In this document: positions 1 through 9,486 of the stretch, piece by piece
How positions within the stretch are numbered: the first letter of the stretch is position 1
How the letters are laid out: each line of letters begins with the position of its first letter
Source of the DNA: JAUIKM01 sp964445695
GTDB lineage: Bacteria > Bacteroidota > Ignavibacteria > Kapaibacteriales > UBA7675
DNA length: 64,000 nucleotides
NCBI GenBank assembly: GCA_964445695.1
Contig: CAYULF010000001.1
Coordinates: forward strand, 342,045 to 406,044
Direction of reading: 5' to 3'
Notes under the pieces: generated by a model
What the model was told of the DNA's origin: nothing
Seen by the model: only the letters and a program-made list of their open reading frames with translations
The model's database searches: none
Translations under genes and position numbers: made by a program

Positions 1-1482
1 CGGACCAACAACCGTACTGCGCATCACGTCCACGAGCGGGTCTATCTTAGACATTATTTGCGGTCTGTACCGTTCAATTAGCTCCCCCGTCGCAAGATCA
101 ACGGAAAAAAACAGCTCACCGTCAGTGTCAATTTCTTCAACTGAAAAATCCCCGGATTGGGACAGATAGCCAATCAGTGAACCGTGGATAAATCCGTTAT
201 TTACATCCATCAATCGCATGAACGTCGCGCCGTGATCCCGAATATTGCGTGCCGAATCAAGACAGTAGTTCATTTTCCAGCTCGGCGTACCATTATATGT
301 TCTGTATTCAACGTCGCAAGCCCATTGAGGAGCATAGGCTGAATAGTCGGAAAAAAACGGTAATCTGGCTGCTGCCAGCGCGGTCTTCCATCTCACGTCG
401 CCGGACAGCATGTTAACTCTTGCAAGACTGACCTTTGGGGCCTGGTCTCGTGAATGAAGGCAGCAGATCGCATCGTTTTTATCCACAAAAACCACCGTGT
501 CGACGATTCCTGCCAGAACATCATCGCCGCGCTGCCAGAGTTTGCGTTGTTTAATCACGCTGTATACAGACTGTTCTTCGTCGTGACTCTGTACTATCAG
601 CAGATCATCATCGGATTGAAAGAGGCGCACCATCTCCGAATCTTCAAGATCGAACTCAAGCTGCTTTATAATTTTGCCACTGTTCAGGTTAAGTATCTCA
701 GCGCCTTCAGAGGTTAAAAATACAAGCAGGCTGTCGCGGACAGTAAAGGGTTCACGATAGAAACGCGGAACAGGTCGATCGGAATTGTCATGGATGTAAA
801 CCAGCTCGCGCTTTTGCCTGTTAAGGATGTACATGTGCTTGCTGTTTTCATTCCCCATAATCATCAGGAACGGATCCAGTTCGACAACCACAGGATGAAT
901 GTGTTCGCCTTTTCCATAGTGGATACTGCGCCGATCAACCAGGTCAAACATGTGAATACGACAATCCAGATAGACGATCAACAGATACTCGTCGACATAG
1001 TAATCCACCATCCTGTTGATATCAGATGCATCGTGAAAATCTTCATGATACTGTTTTCCCAGCCATCGAAAGTCGGCATCTTCCTGAAATGTTATCTTGC
1101 GAATATACCTCCGCTGATCTTCGGGAAACATGTCCAGCCGTTGCAGCACCTCGCCATTTTTGGAATCGAGAAAGTAGAGTGAATCCTTCGTGGAAAAAAT
1201 AACTTCGTCATGAGCTGAAATGAAAAAGACGGCTTCATCAATAGCTCCGTTGTCAAATTTTCTGCTCCAGGTATTCGTACCGTCATCCAGATTTGTGCAT
1301 TTCATGAGATAGTCATCATCTTCGACGATATAGACCATAAACTTGCCGCGCGGCGAGACGACCGAACGCACGATGTCTTCATTTTCTTCAATAGTCCAGT
1401 TGGCGGCAAACACCTGATTGCCGGCAGCGCCGATCCCCATGAACAGGAATAAAAAGGAAAGGAGTCGTGCCAATTTCTTCAT
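1..1482 (-). CDS. secreted beta-propeller-like protein, 3' end missing
   Basis: An open frame starts with ATG at 1482 and runs without a stop off the left edge (494 codons visible), so the gene is truncated by the window. Residues 1-25 look like a signal peptide (basic MKKLARL start, hydrophobic core, then VFAANW). The body reads like repeated beta-strand blades, with phrases such as YFLDSKNGEVLQRLDM and VFLTSEGAEILNLNSGK that are typical of quinoprotein/PQQ-like propellers, where a measured value is compared along a chain. No catalytic motif is visible. It is divergent from the S9 peptidase to its right. Function unknown; a secreted or periplasmic propeller is inferred from repeat style only. 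Confidence 0.75.
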   Translation of the reverse strand, partial: MKKLARLLSFLFLFMGIGAAGNQVFAANWTIEENEDIVRSVVSPRGKFMVYIVEDDDYLMKCTNLDDGTNTWSRKFDNGAIDEAVFFISAHDEVIFSTKDSLYFLDSKNGEVLQRLDMFPEDQRRYIRKITFQEDADFRWLGKQYHEDFHDASDINRMVDYYVDEYLLIVYLDCRIHMFDLVDRRSIHYGKGEHIHPVVVELDPFLMIMGNENSKHMYILNRQKRELVYIHDNSDRPVPRFYREPFTVRDSLLVFLTSEGAEILNLNSGKIIKQLEFDLEDSEMVRLFQSDDDLLIVQSHDEEQSVYSVIKQRKLWQRGDDVLAGIVDTVVFVDKNDAICCLHSRDQAPKVSLARVNMLSGDVRWKTALAAARLPFFSDYSAYAPQWACDVEYRTYNGTPSWKMNYCLDSARNIRDHGATFMRLMDVNNGFIHGSLIGYLSQSGDFSVEEIDTDGELFFSVDLATGELIERYRPQIMSKIDPLVDVMRSTVVGP

Positions 1483-1834
1483 ATTTCAACCTTAGAAACC
1501 CATCCAACCTGGGAAATTTAATGTGTAATACTCGATCTACTTTTTCATTGGAACCAATGAATTTCACCGGTACAACAGCTTACAATACACCTTCAGGAAA
1601 CCACATCAATTCTTTCATTGGGGGAAAAGTCTCGCACTGCCTTCAGCACACATGCGATTATGTCTCTCACACTATCTTTTCCACCCGCAAGATAGTACGC
1701 TTTTACCAGAAAGCACGTTTTATGTTTGGCCCGGCGTGTCGTGCGACGGCCGGATGCGTTTCAAACCCGATGAATGTGCTTTTTTGCGTAGTTTCAGCCT
1801 CGTGCAATTGTAACATTCAGATGCTGGAACTTCC
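1483..1834. other. intergenic region between divergent genes
   Basis: About 350 bases separating two divergent secreted-protein genes, so both promoters should lie here. I see no RNA gene, repeat or hairpin. Open frames in it are short and not protein-like. Confidence 0.5.
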
Positions 1835-4705
1835 ATGACCCGCCGAATTAGTTTGCGCCGCATCCTCCGGCCGCGCCTGCTGTGTATTTTCCTGACGCTT
1901 GTGTTGATCAGCTCTTCCGCGCCCGCAAAGGACACGCTGCGCATTGAAGACATGATGCACTTCACCGACATTCGCCACACGGCGACGTCGGCCGACGGAC
2001 GTTGGATCGGTTGGTCGGAAACGCCGGACAGAGGCGACCGGACAGCGGTACTCAAGTCTCTGGAGTCGAACAAGGTGATGAAGGTGGAACGCGGCAGCGA
2101 CATTGAGTTCAGCCGCGATGGAGCCTGGGCGGCCGTCAAGGTCGATATTCCGTACAGCGAGAAGGTCAAGGATTCAAAGGACAAGGACAAACCCGGCGCA
2201 ATGATCGTCAATCTCGTCGCGGATACTCTGATGCCATTTGACAGCGTACAACAGCGGACGTTTTCACGCGATTCGCGCTGGCTGGCGCTGCATTTTTACA
2301 AGGCCGAAAAATCCAAACGCAAGGACAAACAAAAAGACAAAGACCAGGATACAAGCGGTGTCGGCGCTGCCGTACCGGACAGCACGACGGCGGATTCCAC
2401 CGAGGTCAAACTGCGCGAAGAACATGCCGGTTCAAGACTGTTGTTAATCGACCTTAACAGTAATCGGCGCGAGTTTATCGACAATGTGACGCGTTTTGCC
2501 TTTGACAGTACCGGGCGCTATCTGGCTTTTTCGATTGCGGACAAAAGCGGCGAACAAAACGCCCTGATGGTCAAGCCGCTGGACAGGCCCGGGGACGACG
2601 CAGTCCTGCCGATTCACAGCGCGCCATATCTGCACTTCAACAACCTGACATGGAATAGTCGCAGCGGCGATCTGGCTTACCTGGCCTGTCCCGAAGACAG
2701 CAACGAACATATTAACGTCGGCAAACTCATGCTGTGGCGTCCAGGCAGTTCCACGCGGGAAATAGACATTTCCACCAATGTCGGCGCGGAATTCAGACTG
2801 CCGTTTAACAATACGCTGCAGTGGACGCGGGACGGCGAACGCCTTTACTTTGGGCTTGTGCACGTTTCGCGCAGTGAAATTGACCGGTTGGCGGCAATCG
2901 AAGAGGACAAAGACAAGGAGCAGGACAGCAGTGCTTTGTTTAACAAGGATAAAGTCCGCGAGGAAGCAGGGCTGAGCGTGTGGCACTGGGCCGACTCACT
3001 GATTGCGCCGCAGCAGCGCAAGATGTGGAAACGCGTTGATGAAAATTTATACGACGCCGTGTACCACCTTACAAGCGATCGGGTGGTACAATTGGCCGAT
3101 CTTAACATGCCAGCAATTCGGCGTTCGCAGAATGCGACGCGCGCTTTGGGTTTCAGCTCACTCCCCTATCTTCGCGAATCGACCTGGGCCGGCTGGTTTA
3201 ACGACGTGTATGAAGTGGACCTGCAGACCGGCAAACGGACCTTGTTGTTAAACAACTTTGAAGATGAATCGGATCATATCAGTCTTTCACCGGGCGGAAA
3301 ATACACAGCGTATTACCTGGATTCAGCCTGGAGTTTGAGGGACAACAAAACTGGAACGACGCGCAATCTCACTTCCGGGATTGCTACGCCATTCTACAAC
3401 GAAACGCATGACTATCCGCGCCCTGCGCCGGGCTACGACGTCGCAGGCTGGACGCAGAATGACGAAGCCGTTCTGATCAGGGATCGCTTCGACATCTGGA
3501 TGTTTCCATCGAAGGGCGGCGCGGGTAAACGCATAACCAAAAACGGACGCGAAACGCAGCAACGCTTCGGCATTGTTAATACCGACAGTTTGCGCATGTG
3601 GATCGACACAAAGGAGAATCTGTTGCTGCAGGCTTTCAGTGAAAAAACAAAGAGCAGCAGTTTCCACGAGTTAAACATCGACAGCGGCAAACTGCGAACT
3701 CTGCTCGCGGAGAACAGACGATTCACTTCCGTGATGAAAGCTGAGGATTCAGGCCTGATTGTATTCAAGAAGGAAAGTTTTGATGTGTATCCGGATCTGT
3801 GGGTTACGAATTTGCAATTCAGGAACCCCGTCAAAATTTCCAACGGTCAACAGCAGCTTGACAGTTTGCTGTGGGGCACAAGTGAGCTGGTCGAGTGGAC
3901 CAGTCTGGACGGGCTGCCGCTGGAAGGCGTGCTGATTAAACCCGCCAACTACGATCCGAACAAAACATATCCTGTCATTGTGTACTTCTATCGCTTGTGG
4001 AGCTGGCGTCTGCACGACTTCTGGATGCCGCGCATCAGCGACGGGCTTTCGGCTTCGTACTACGCTTCCAACGGCTACTGTGTGTTTGTGCCGGACGTGA
4101 AGTTTGAAGTTGGTTATCCGGGTCCTTCGGCCGTGCGCTGCATAGTTCCCGGAGTTCAAAAGTTAATCGACATGGGGGTGGCGGATCCGGCGCGCGTCGG
4201 CATACACGGGCATTCATGGAGCGGTTATCAAACGGCCTATGTGATCACACAATCGGACATGTTTGCGGCGGCGCTGGCCGGTGCGCCGGTGGGCAATATG
4301 ACGAGCGCATACAGCGGCATCCGATTGGGCTCGGGTCTGGCACGTCAGTTTCAATACGAACACTACCAGAGTCGCATCGGCGGCAGCCTGTGGGACGTGC
4401 CGATGCGCTACATTGAAAACTCGCCGGTGTTTTACGCAGACCGCATCAACACGCCGCTGATGATCATGTTCGGCGACAAGGACGACGCGGTGCCATGGCC
4501 GCAGGGTATTGAGCTCTACCTGGCGCTGCGGCGCTTCAACAAGCCCTGTGTGATGCTGCAGTACCACAACGAGCCGCATCATCTGAAGGAGTTCGGCAAT
4601 CAGATCGACTACATGATTCGGGTTAAACAGTTTTTTGATCATTTTCTCGATGACGCGCCGGCGCCGAGCTGGTGGCAGACGGGCGAGCCGTATTTGGGAG
4701 AGTGA
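1835..4705 (+). CDS. secreted S9-family prolyl oligopeptidase-type peptidase
   Basis: 956 residues: signal peptide (about 1-31), an N-terminal propeller (about 35-680) and a C-terminal alpha/beta hydrolase (about 690-945). The family cleaves peptides, often after proline or small residues; location is probably periplasmic or extracellular. The likely catalytic serine is Ser794 in GIHGHSWSGY, the acid Asp883 in FGDKDDAVPW and the histidine His915/916 in NEPHHL. The nucleophile context is G-H-S-W-S-G rather than the usual G-x-S-x-G-G, a small deviation. The propeller carries Lys/Asp-rich insertions (near residues 110, 160-175 and 350). No operon partner is evident: the next gene lies 0.9 kb downstream on the other strand. 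Confidence 0.88.
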   Translation: MTRRISLRRILRPRLLCIFLTLVLISSSAPAKDTLRIEDMMHFTDIRHTATSADGRWIGWSETPDRGDRTAVLKSLESNKVMKVERGSDIEFSRDGAWAAVKVDIPYSEKVKDSKDKDKPGAMIVNLVADTLMPFDSVQQRTFSRDSRWLALHFYKAEKSKRKDKQKDKDQDTSGVGAAVPDSTTADSTEVKLREEHAGSRLLLIDLNSNRREFIDNVTRFAFDSTGRYLAFSIADKSGEQNALMVKPLDRPGDDAVLPIHSAPYLHFNNLTWNSRSGDLAYLACPEDSNEHINVGKLMLWRPGSSTREIDISTNVGAEFRLPFNNTLQWTRDGERLYFGLVHVSRSEIDRLAAIEEDKDKEQDSSALFNKDKVREEAGLSVWHWADSLIAPQQRKMWKRVDENLYDAVYHLTSDRVVQLADLNMPAIRRSQNATRALGFSSLPYLRESTWAGWFNDVYEVDLQTGKRTLLLNNFEDESDHISLSPGGKYTAYYLDSAWSLRDNKTGTTRNLTSGIATPFYNETHDYPRPAPGYDVAGWTQNDEAVLIRDRFDIWMFPSKGGAGKRITKNGRETQQRFGIVNTDSLRMWIDTKENLLLQAFSEKTKSSSFHELNIDSGKLRTLLAENRRFTSVMKAEDSGLIVFKKESFDVYPDLWVTNLQFRNPVKISNGQQQLDSLLWGTSELVEWTSLDGLPLEGVLIKPANYDPNKTYPVIVYFYRLWSWRLHDFWMPRISDGLSASYYASNGYCVFVPDVKFEVGYPGPSAVRCIVPGVQKLIDMGVADPARVGIHGHSWSGYQTAYVITQSDMFAAALAGAPVGNMTSAYSGIRLGSGLARQFQYEHYQSRIGGSLWDVPMRYIENSPVFYADRINTPLMIMFGDKDDAVPWPQGIELYLALRRFNKPCVMLQYHNEPHHLKEFGNQIDYMIRVKQFFDHFLDDAPAPSWWQTGEPYLGE

Positions 4706-4920
4706 TCCCGAGGAACGAAAAGCGGAGATTTGAGTTTTCGGCGGGCCGAGATCTGTTCAGTTAAGCTTCAGACGTTTTCTTACCGCTGTAATTGGTACGG
4801 CTCGGGTTAAACAATCTGAATGTGTTTTCCCGGATAGCTGCGGCAGTTTGCATTGCTACGCCAGCAAGGGCGATTGAGTTCCGAGACATATGCTGGAGTC
4901 TGGCACTTCCGGCGCTCATT

Positions 4921-5088
4921 TGTAGCGCCTTACCGCTGCATTGAGGCGCCTTGTCGCTGCACTCTGGCGCCTTGTCGCTGCACTATAGCGCCTTGTCGCT
5001 GCACTGTGGCGCCTTGTCGCTGTAATCTGGCGTCTTGTCGCTGCACTCTGGCGCCTTGTCGCTGCACTATGGCGCTCGCTGAGCGCTT
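4921..5088. repeat. 21-bp tandem repeat (minisatellite), about 8 units
   Basis: Seven full units plus a degenerate eighth, unit GGCGCCTTGTCGCTGCAC followed by T-N-T. Because the unit is a multiple of three and lacks stops, frames stay open on both strands through the array (for example a Cys-Arg-Cys heptad on +, an Ala-Ala-Thr-Arg-Arg heptad on -). Neither has a convincing start, ribosome site or downstream domain, so I treat it as noncoding. Confidence 0.85.
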
Positions 5089-5646
5089 CGTTGACATCAG
5101 GCGCGGCGTTTACGGCGCTGTGGTTGGAAAAACAATTCTGCCGCGGCGGACATTCGGTGTGGAAATCCGAGACTGAAGTACTGAGACGGAGAGATTTCTC
5201 TTGTTTAAGTTGATGAGTTTCTGGTTTAAAGATTTGGTTTAAATACTTTTTAGTGTGATCAAAGGACCCACCCCGACACCACCACCTTACCAAGGACGAT
5301 ACCCACCAATATAGCTTCCCTTACCCGCTCCGCGCGGGCTCGTTCAGCATGCCACAGACCAGTGACCTCCGGGGCGCACACGACCGGTCCGCGCGCGCCG
5401 AAAACAGATTAAACATTCCACCATAGATATCCGCCTGGAAAAAACTGAACGACGCGCAGAACGTGGTTGAACGTGCCATATTCAGCGACAAACGGGAAGC
5501 GCGCATGGGCAGACGCCGAAAACAAAAAAGCTGAAAATCCATGGACGCCGCACTTCTCCCTCGCCGACGAGCAAAATGCTCATGAAGCAAGCCGGAGGAA
5601 CGATCGGCGAAGCTCTGGAGAATGAAGCGTTAAATGTGGATGAGAA
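5089..5646. other. intergenic region without a recognisable gene
   Basis: Between the 21-bp array and the HDOD gene. A short plus-strand stretch near 5415-5535 (reading WKKLNDAQNVVERAIF) looks protein-like but has no start codon and stops at both ends; it may be a gene remnant. Nothing else is supported. Confidence 0.4.
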
Positions 5647-6540
5647 TCAATCGCCGAGCATGAGGTTGATGAAGAGTTCGGCTTTTTTGAATTCCTGTTC
5701 GAGTTCAAAGGTGAAGACTTCCACGTCCAGGTCGCGCAGTTCGGGGCGGATATTGGCCAGGACGTTCCATGCGCGTTCGCGCTCCAGTTCGAGTTCCAGG
5801 ATGCCTTCTTCCGAGCTGGCGCCCCACATTTCGCAGAGCAGATCGGCGATGCGGACCACGGCGGTGATGTCGCGCGCATTGCTGAGTTCGGGAAGAGTCG
5901 AGTGTGAGGCGATGACGTCCGTCAGGTCGGCCGGCAACTGCCACATTTTGGCCAGGGCGCGCCCCGCGACGTTGTGGTCGACGCCGAAGACCTCGCGCTC
6001 AGCGACGACGTCGCGCACCTGACGTTCCTTGATAGTGGCCAGTACCTGATCGTATTGTTCGGGAAAGTACTGGATCATGACCATTTTGCCGATGTCGTGG
6101 ATCAGACCGCCGACGAACTCGCGCTCGTTGAAGCTGATTTTCAGGCGTCGCGCCAGCGACTTGGCCACGATGCCGGTCGATGTTGAATGTCGCCAGAACT
6201 CGCGCATGTGCACGTTTTGCCGCGCGGAGGTATTAAAAAATTTCGTGAAAAGCGCCACGCCGACTACGATATTCGAGATGCGATTGAGGCCCAGGCTGAT
6301 GATGGCCTGGCGCACGGAAGAAATCTCGGTGCGAAAGCCGTAGAGCGGCGAATTGGCGACGCGCAGGATTTTGACGGTCAGTGAAGGATCGGTTTCCACG
6401 GCCTGGCTGATGTCGTCCATTGTGGCTTTGGGGTCTTCAACCAGTTCCAGGATGCGGAAGGCCACAGTCGGCAGCGTCGCCAGCTCCTGGATGTTTTCGA
6501 GTTTGCGAATAAAGTCCATCGATAAATTGTCCACTTGCAT
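5647..6540 (-). CDS. HDOD domain signalling protein
   Basis: 297 residues from the ATG at 6540, chosen because the HDOD fold begins right after it (MQVDNLSMDFIRKLENIQEL); an upstream ATG at 6594 would add 18 hydrophobic residues not typical of the family. HDOD proteins are HD-related domains that usually lack full phosphodiesterase activity and act in signalling. Visible marks: LATLPTVAFRILEL at the start, the DPSLTVKILRVANSPLYG motif and LIHDIGK. Alone in its transcription unit, divergent from tmRNA. Cytoplasmic; target unknown. Confidence 0.88.
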   Translation of the reverse strand: MQVDNLSMDFIRKLENIQELATLPTVAFRILELVEDPKATMDDISQAVETDPSLTVKILRVANSPLYGFRTEISSVRQAIISLGLNRISNIVVGVALFTKFFNTSARQNVHMREFWRHSTSTGIVAKSLARRLKISFNEREFVGGLIHDIGKMVMIQYFPEQYDQVLATIKERQVRDVVAEREVFGVDHNVAGRALAKMWQLPADLTDVIASHSTLPELSNARDITAVVRIADLLCEMWGASSEEGILELELERERAWNVLANIRPELRDLDVEVFTFELEQEFKKAELFINLMLGD

Positions 6541-6725
6541 AGATATAGTCCCGCCCAAAAAGTTCGCGGAAAATACAAAAAGTGCGCCGAACACGAAACG
6601 GCGCTACACGCAAGCAGACCAATAAACGTCCACGCCTTACTAGCCGTACCCATTGGCGTTTTGCCGGCCGGAGCGATTCGGCGGCGCAAAAGCAGTGGTT
6701 CTACGGTAGACGCACTTTGAAAACT

Positions 6726-7101
6726 GGGGATGACATGGTTTCGACAGAGTGGCAATGTGCCGTTGGTTGCATGCCGTGGCCTTCGTTGGTGACCACGTAA
6801 ATTTTACCGGCGAAACTATAGTTGGCAATAACAACTATGCAATGGCTGCGTAATTATCTTTTCAGATAATTAGGCTATAGCCCATCCCGTACACATGCGC
6901 CCGTAGGTGTGTGCGGGGTGACGACTTTACGGGCTGGCGACCTGCATTTGTCAACGTGATGCAGCGCGAGAACCTTTCGTTGATAGCGTCGGATCCTCCT
7001 GTCGTTTGGACCAGGCCGATGCGAAACCTCAAAAAGCGACTATGTATGTAGACGCCGCGGGGCAGTCATTTTGGACGCGGGTTCGATTCCCGCCATCTCC
7101 A
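6726..7101 (+). ncRNA. ssrA: transfer-messenger RNA (tmRNA)
   Basis: Rescues stalled ribosomes. The 5' end GGGGATGACATGG and the 3' end GGTTCGATTCCCGCC-ATCTCC pair to form the acceptor stem and give the T-loop; CCA is not encoded. The mRNA-like part sits at 6809-6850 and reads GETIVGNNNYAMAA followed by TAA; the resume codon is assigned as GGC by inference. The single piece is about 376 nt, standard for one-piece tmRNA. Its 3' end borders an AT-rich island, and ssrA is a known integration site for mobile elements. Confidence 0.96.
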
Positions 7102-7117
7102 CAGCTTGAGTGTTGAA

Positions 7118-7150
7118 AACCCTCATGGATTCAGTTCCGTGAGGGTTTTT
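7118..7150 (+). terminator. intrinsic terminator of ssrA
   Basis: AACCCTCA pairs with TGAGGGTT around a 14-nt loop and is followed by a short T run, 16 nt after the tmRNA 3' end. Confidence 0.8.
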
Positions 7151-7324
7151 GTGTTCTGTGCATAAACAGTGTATAAACTCTCGTCGTGTTGCTACATGTT
7201 TATTCAAATGCTGCCCCGCAATAATGGAATAATTACCGGACTATCTCGTTTTCAGATTATCAACTAAATCAGAATGCTACCAGATGTGCATTTCTAGAGC
7301 TTACACTTTATTCCTGATTGTCAA

Positions 7325-8491
7325 ATGAATAACTCACCAAAAGTATTCATTTCCTACTCACATGAAAGCGATGAACACAGCGAATGGGTTTATCAGTTTG
7401 CATGCGACCTTGTCGAAAACGGGGTCGATGCTATCCTAGATCAGTGGGCTTTGAAATTGGGCTCAAATCTTCACCGGTTTATGGAAAAGGGTCTTACAGA
7501 GTCACATCGCGTGCTAGTCATTTGCACCGATACGTACAACGCAAAATCGAACGAAGGGGCTGGAGGCGTTGGCTATGAAAAGAACATTTTAACGGCAGAA
7601 TTAATGTCCGATCAAGATTCGACAAAATTTATTCCGTGCGTTCGAAATGTTACTGGCAACACTAAAACACCAAAATGTTTACTTGCACAGAATTACATAG
7701 ACTTTTCTAATGATTCTAAATATAACGATAACATTAGTGTTCTTGTACACGCCCTATTTGACATACCTCTTCGTCCGAAACCCGAACTTGGATTCACTCC
7801 CTTTGAAGTTGAGTCGTTAGAGAGTCAACACTATACCTATATCGGGGATACACGTGCTTTTTTTGCTAGGAAATTCGGTGACGCTTTCCCTGGTTTGAGG
7901 AGTACTCAGTGGTTTGAGGATCCAAAAGAAGCGATACAACGATTGAAAATTTTACTGTCTGATCCACTCGATATGGAAGGCAGTTATCCACTCTGGTGGT
8001 GGAGAGAGGGTAACTATCACATCGAGTCATTTTTATGCATTGGTGACAATACAATTCTGATCAATGATATTGAGTTGAAGGTTAATCGCATCGCAGCCGT
8101 TCACAGTATTTCATATTACCGACTATTCGTATATGTTGAATGTTCTCCTTCTCAACCATCGGGACTAACAGATGAAGTTGTCCTAAAAGAAAAATTTCAA
8201 TCAAGAGGTTATTCTTCGGAAGTAGTCGGACTGTTCCGTGGAAAATATTACCCCATCGAGCAATTTGAGGACGGTTCAATAATTGTTGATGGAGAGATTA
8301 TCAAATTGAACGGCGAAGGGGAGCATAGGATACGATATCTTACACCATACAATTTCATTATTGCAGCCCAATTTCATCCAATAAATTTTAAGAACAATCA
8401 CATGCGAGATACATTTAATGGATTACTCAATGGTAGCTTGACAATCGAAGATCTCATTTTTGAGTTAAACAAATTGCCCAAGCATTTCTAA
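7325..8491 (+). CDS. SEFIR (TIR-like) domain protein
   Basis: 388 residues. The first 150 match the SEFIR/TIR-like fold: KVFISYSHESDEHSEWVYQF at the start, then DGVDAILDQW-like VDAILDQW, FMEKGLTESHRVLVICT and GGVGYEKNI. SEFIR proteins mediate homotypic signalling in animals and, in bacteria, are often in defence or signalling loci; an antiphage role here is inference. The remaining 240 residues have no domain I recognise, with a Trp-rich patch near 220 (YPLWWWREGNYH). No signal peptide. It is AT-rich compared with host genes and is the first gene after ssrA, so likely carried in by transfer. No clear Shine-Dalgarno precedes the ATG. Confidence 0.8.
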   Translation: MNNSPKVFISYSHESDEHSEWVYQFACDLVENGVDAILDQWALKLGSNLHRFMEKGLTESHRVLVICTDTYNAKSNEGAGGVGYEKNILTAELMSDQDSTKFIPCVRNVTGNTKTPKCLLAQNYIDFSNDSKYNDNISVLVHALFDIPLRPKPELGFTPFEVESLESQHYTYIGDTRAFFARKFGDAFPGLRSTQWFEDPKEAIQRLKILLSDPLDMEGSYPLWWWREGNYHIESFLCIGDNTILINDIELKVNRIAAVHSISYYRLFVYVECSPSQPSGLTDEVVLKEKFQSRGYSSEVVGLFRGKYYPIEQFEDGSIIVDGEIIKLNGEGEHRIRYLTPYNFIIAAQFHPINFKNNHMRDTFNGLLNGSLTIEDLIFELNKLPKHF

Positions 8492-8586
8492 TTTAAGACT
8501 TCCACAATCTTATATGACCGTCCATTAAGTACATAGCAAGTCCACAGACAAGTCCTTAGTATCCCTTGCCTCCTTGTAATTAGATT

Positions 8587-8625
8587 TGGACTCGCCCCCA
8601 AAGTAGGAATGATCAGTTAAGCTTG
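8587..8625. repeat. right terminal inverted repeat of the IS3 element
   Basis: Begins TGGACT and ends TAAGCTTG; it aligns without gaps to the reverse complement of 9835-9873 (TGGGCT...TAAGCTTG) with shared CCCCC, AAAGT, GG and AAGCTTG blocks. Confidence 0.8.
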
Positions 8626-9486
8626 TTGTATTAACATTTCATACTCATTGGGACTGCAATATCCCAAACAAGAATGTCTTCTCTTCGGATTGTAATATGC
8701 TTCAATGTGGTGAAATATCGCTGCCTGCGCTGTGTCGAGAGAATTGTAGACACCTCTGCCAGCGTCTGTTTCACGTTTGAGGGACGCAAAAAAGGACTCT
8801 ATGACGGCGTTGTCCAGGCAGTCGCCAGTACGGCTCATACTGCGTTTGACCTCCCAGGTCTCCAACAGGTTGCGCACTTTGAGCGAAGCGAATGTGCTGC
8901 CACGGTCAGAATGAAGGACCAGGCCCGGAGCAGGTCTGCGCCAACGCAAGGCCATCGACAAAGCTTTGTGGACCATGTGCCGGTCGTTCTGTGCACTCAT
9001 GGCCCAGCCGACGATGCGTTTACTGCATCCATCCATCACAACGGTCACGTACAGCCATCCCTGCCGCGTTGCCACACAGGTTGTATCGGTAAACCACACC
9101 CGGTTCAGTTCTTTGACCTGAAACTGTCGGGACACCAGATTCGGAGCGATGGGATGATCATGACGCGAATCGGTTGTCACCGTCTTCGTGCGACGCCGGG
9201 TGCGGGCCCGCAGACCAGCCTCCCGCATCAGTCGCTCGATGCGCTTATGATTGACCTGAATACCCTGTGCACAGAGGTCGGCCGTGATACGTGGAGACCC
9301 ATAGCGTCCGCGATGTTCGTGATAGATCTGACGAATGACCGCGGTGAGCCTCGCATCGTCGTCGGTCATTGCGGCAGAAGTCTGATGACGATAATACGTG
9401 CTGGTGCCCAGCGATAACAGGCGGCACAGGAGTGCCACAGGATACTCCGACCGCAACTGATCGATGACGGCGACTTTGAGTGTCAT
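8617..9486 (-). CDS. IS3-family transposase OrfB (DDE integrase domain)
   Basis: 289 residues. An HTH_21-like N-terminal part (SLGTSTYYRHQ) is followed by the rve/DDE integrase core: first Asp in WFTDTTCV, second in LVLHSDRGS, Glu in DNAVIESFFASLKRE, then YYNPKRRHSCLGYCSP. These are the standard IS3 residues. Its ATG overlaps the orfA stop (ATGA). The orfA message carries an A7 run 26-32 nt before the overlap, and a -1 shift there reads straight into this frame, so the active enzyme is probably the OrfAB fusion. Confidence 0.95.
   Translation of the reverse strand: MTLKVAVIDQLRSEYPVALLCRLLSLGTSTYYRHQTSAAMTDDDARLTAVIRQIYHEHRGRYGSPRITADLCAQGIQVNHKRIERLMREAGLRARTRRRTKTVTTDSRHDHPIAPNLVSRQFQVKELNRVWFTDTTCVATRQGWLYVTVVMDGCSKRIVGWAMSAQNDRHMVHKALSMALRWRRPAPGLVLHSDRGSTFASLKVRNLLETWEVKRSMSRTGDCLDNAVIESFFASLKRETDAGRGVYNSLDTAQAAIFHHIEAYYNPKRRHSCLGYCSPNEYEMLIQQA

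Noticed and set aside
4853..5293. Arg/Cys-rich proteins on either strand through the 21-bp array
   Set aside because: They exist only because the repeat unit is a multiple of three; no start, ribosome site or domain.
5321..5590. 89-residue minus-strand frame
   Set aside because: Arg-rich, no domain and no ribosome site; reads like a shadow in GC-rich DNA.
8674..9417. 247-codon plus-strand frame
   Set aside because: Antisense to the IS3 orfB, which has all DDE motifs.
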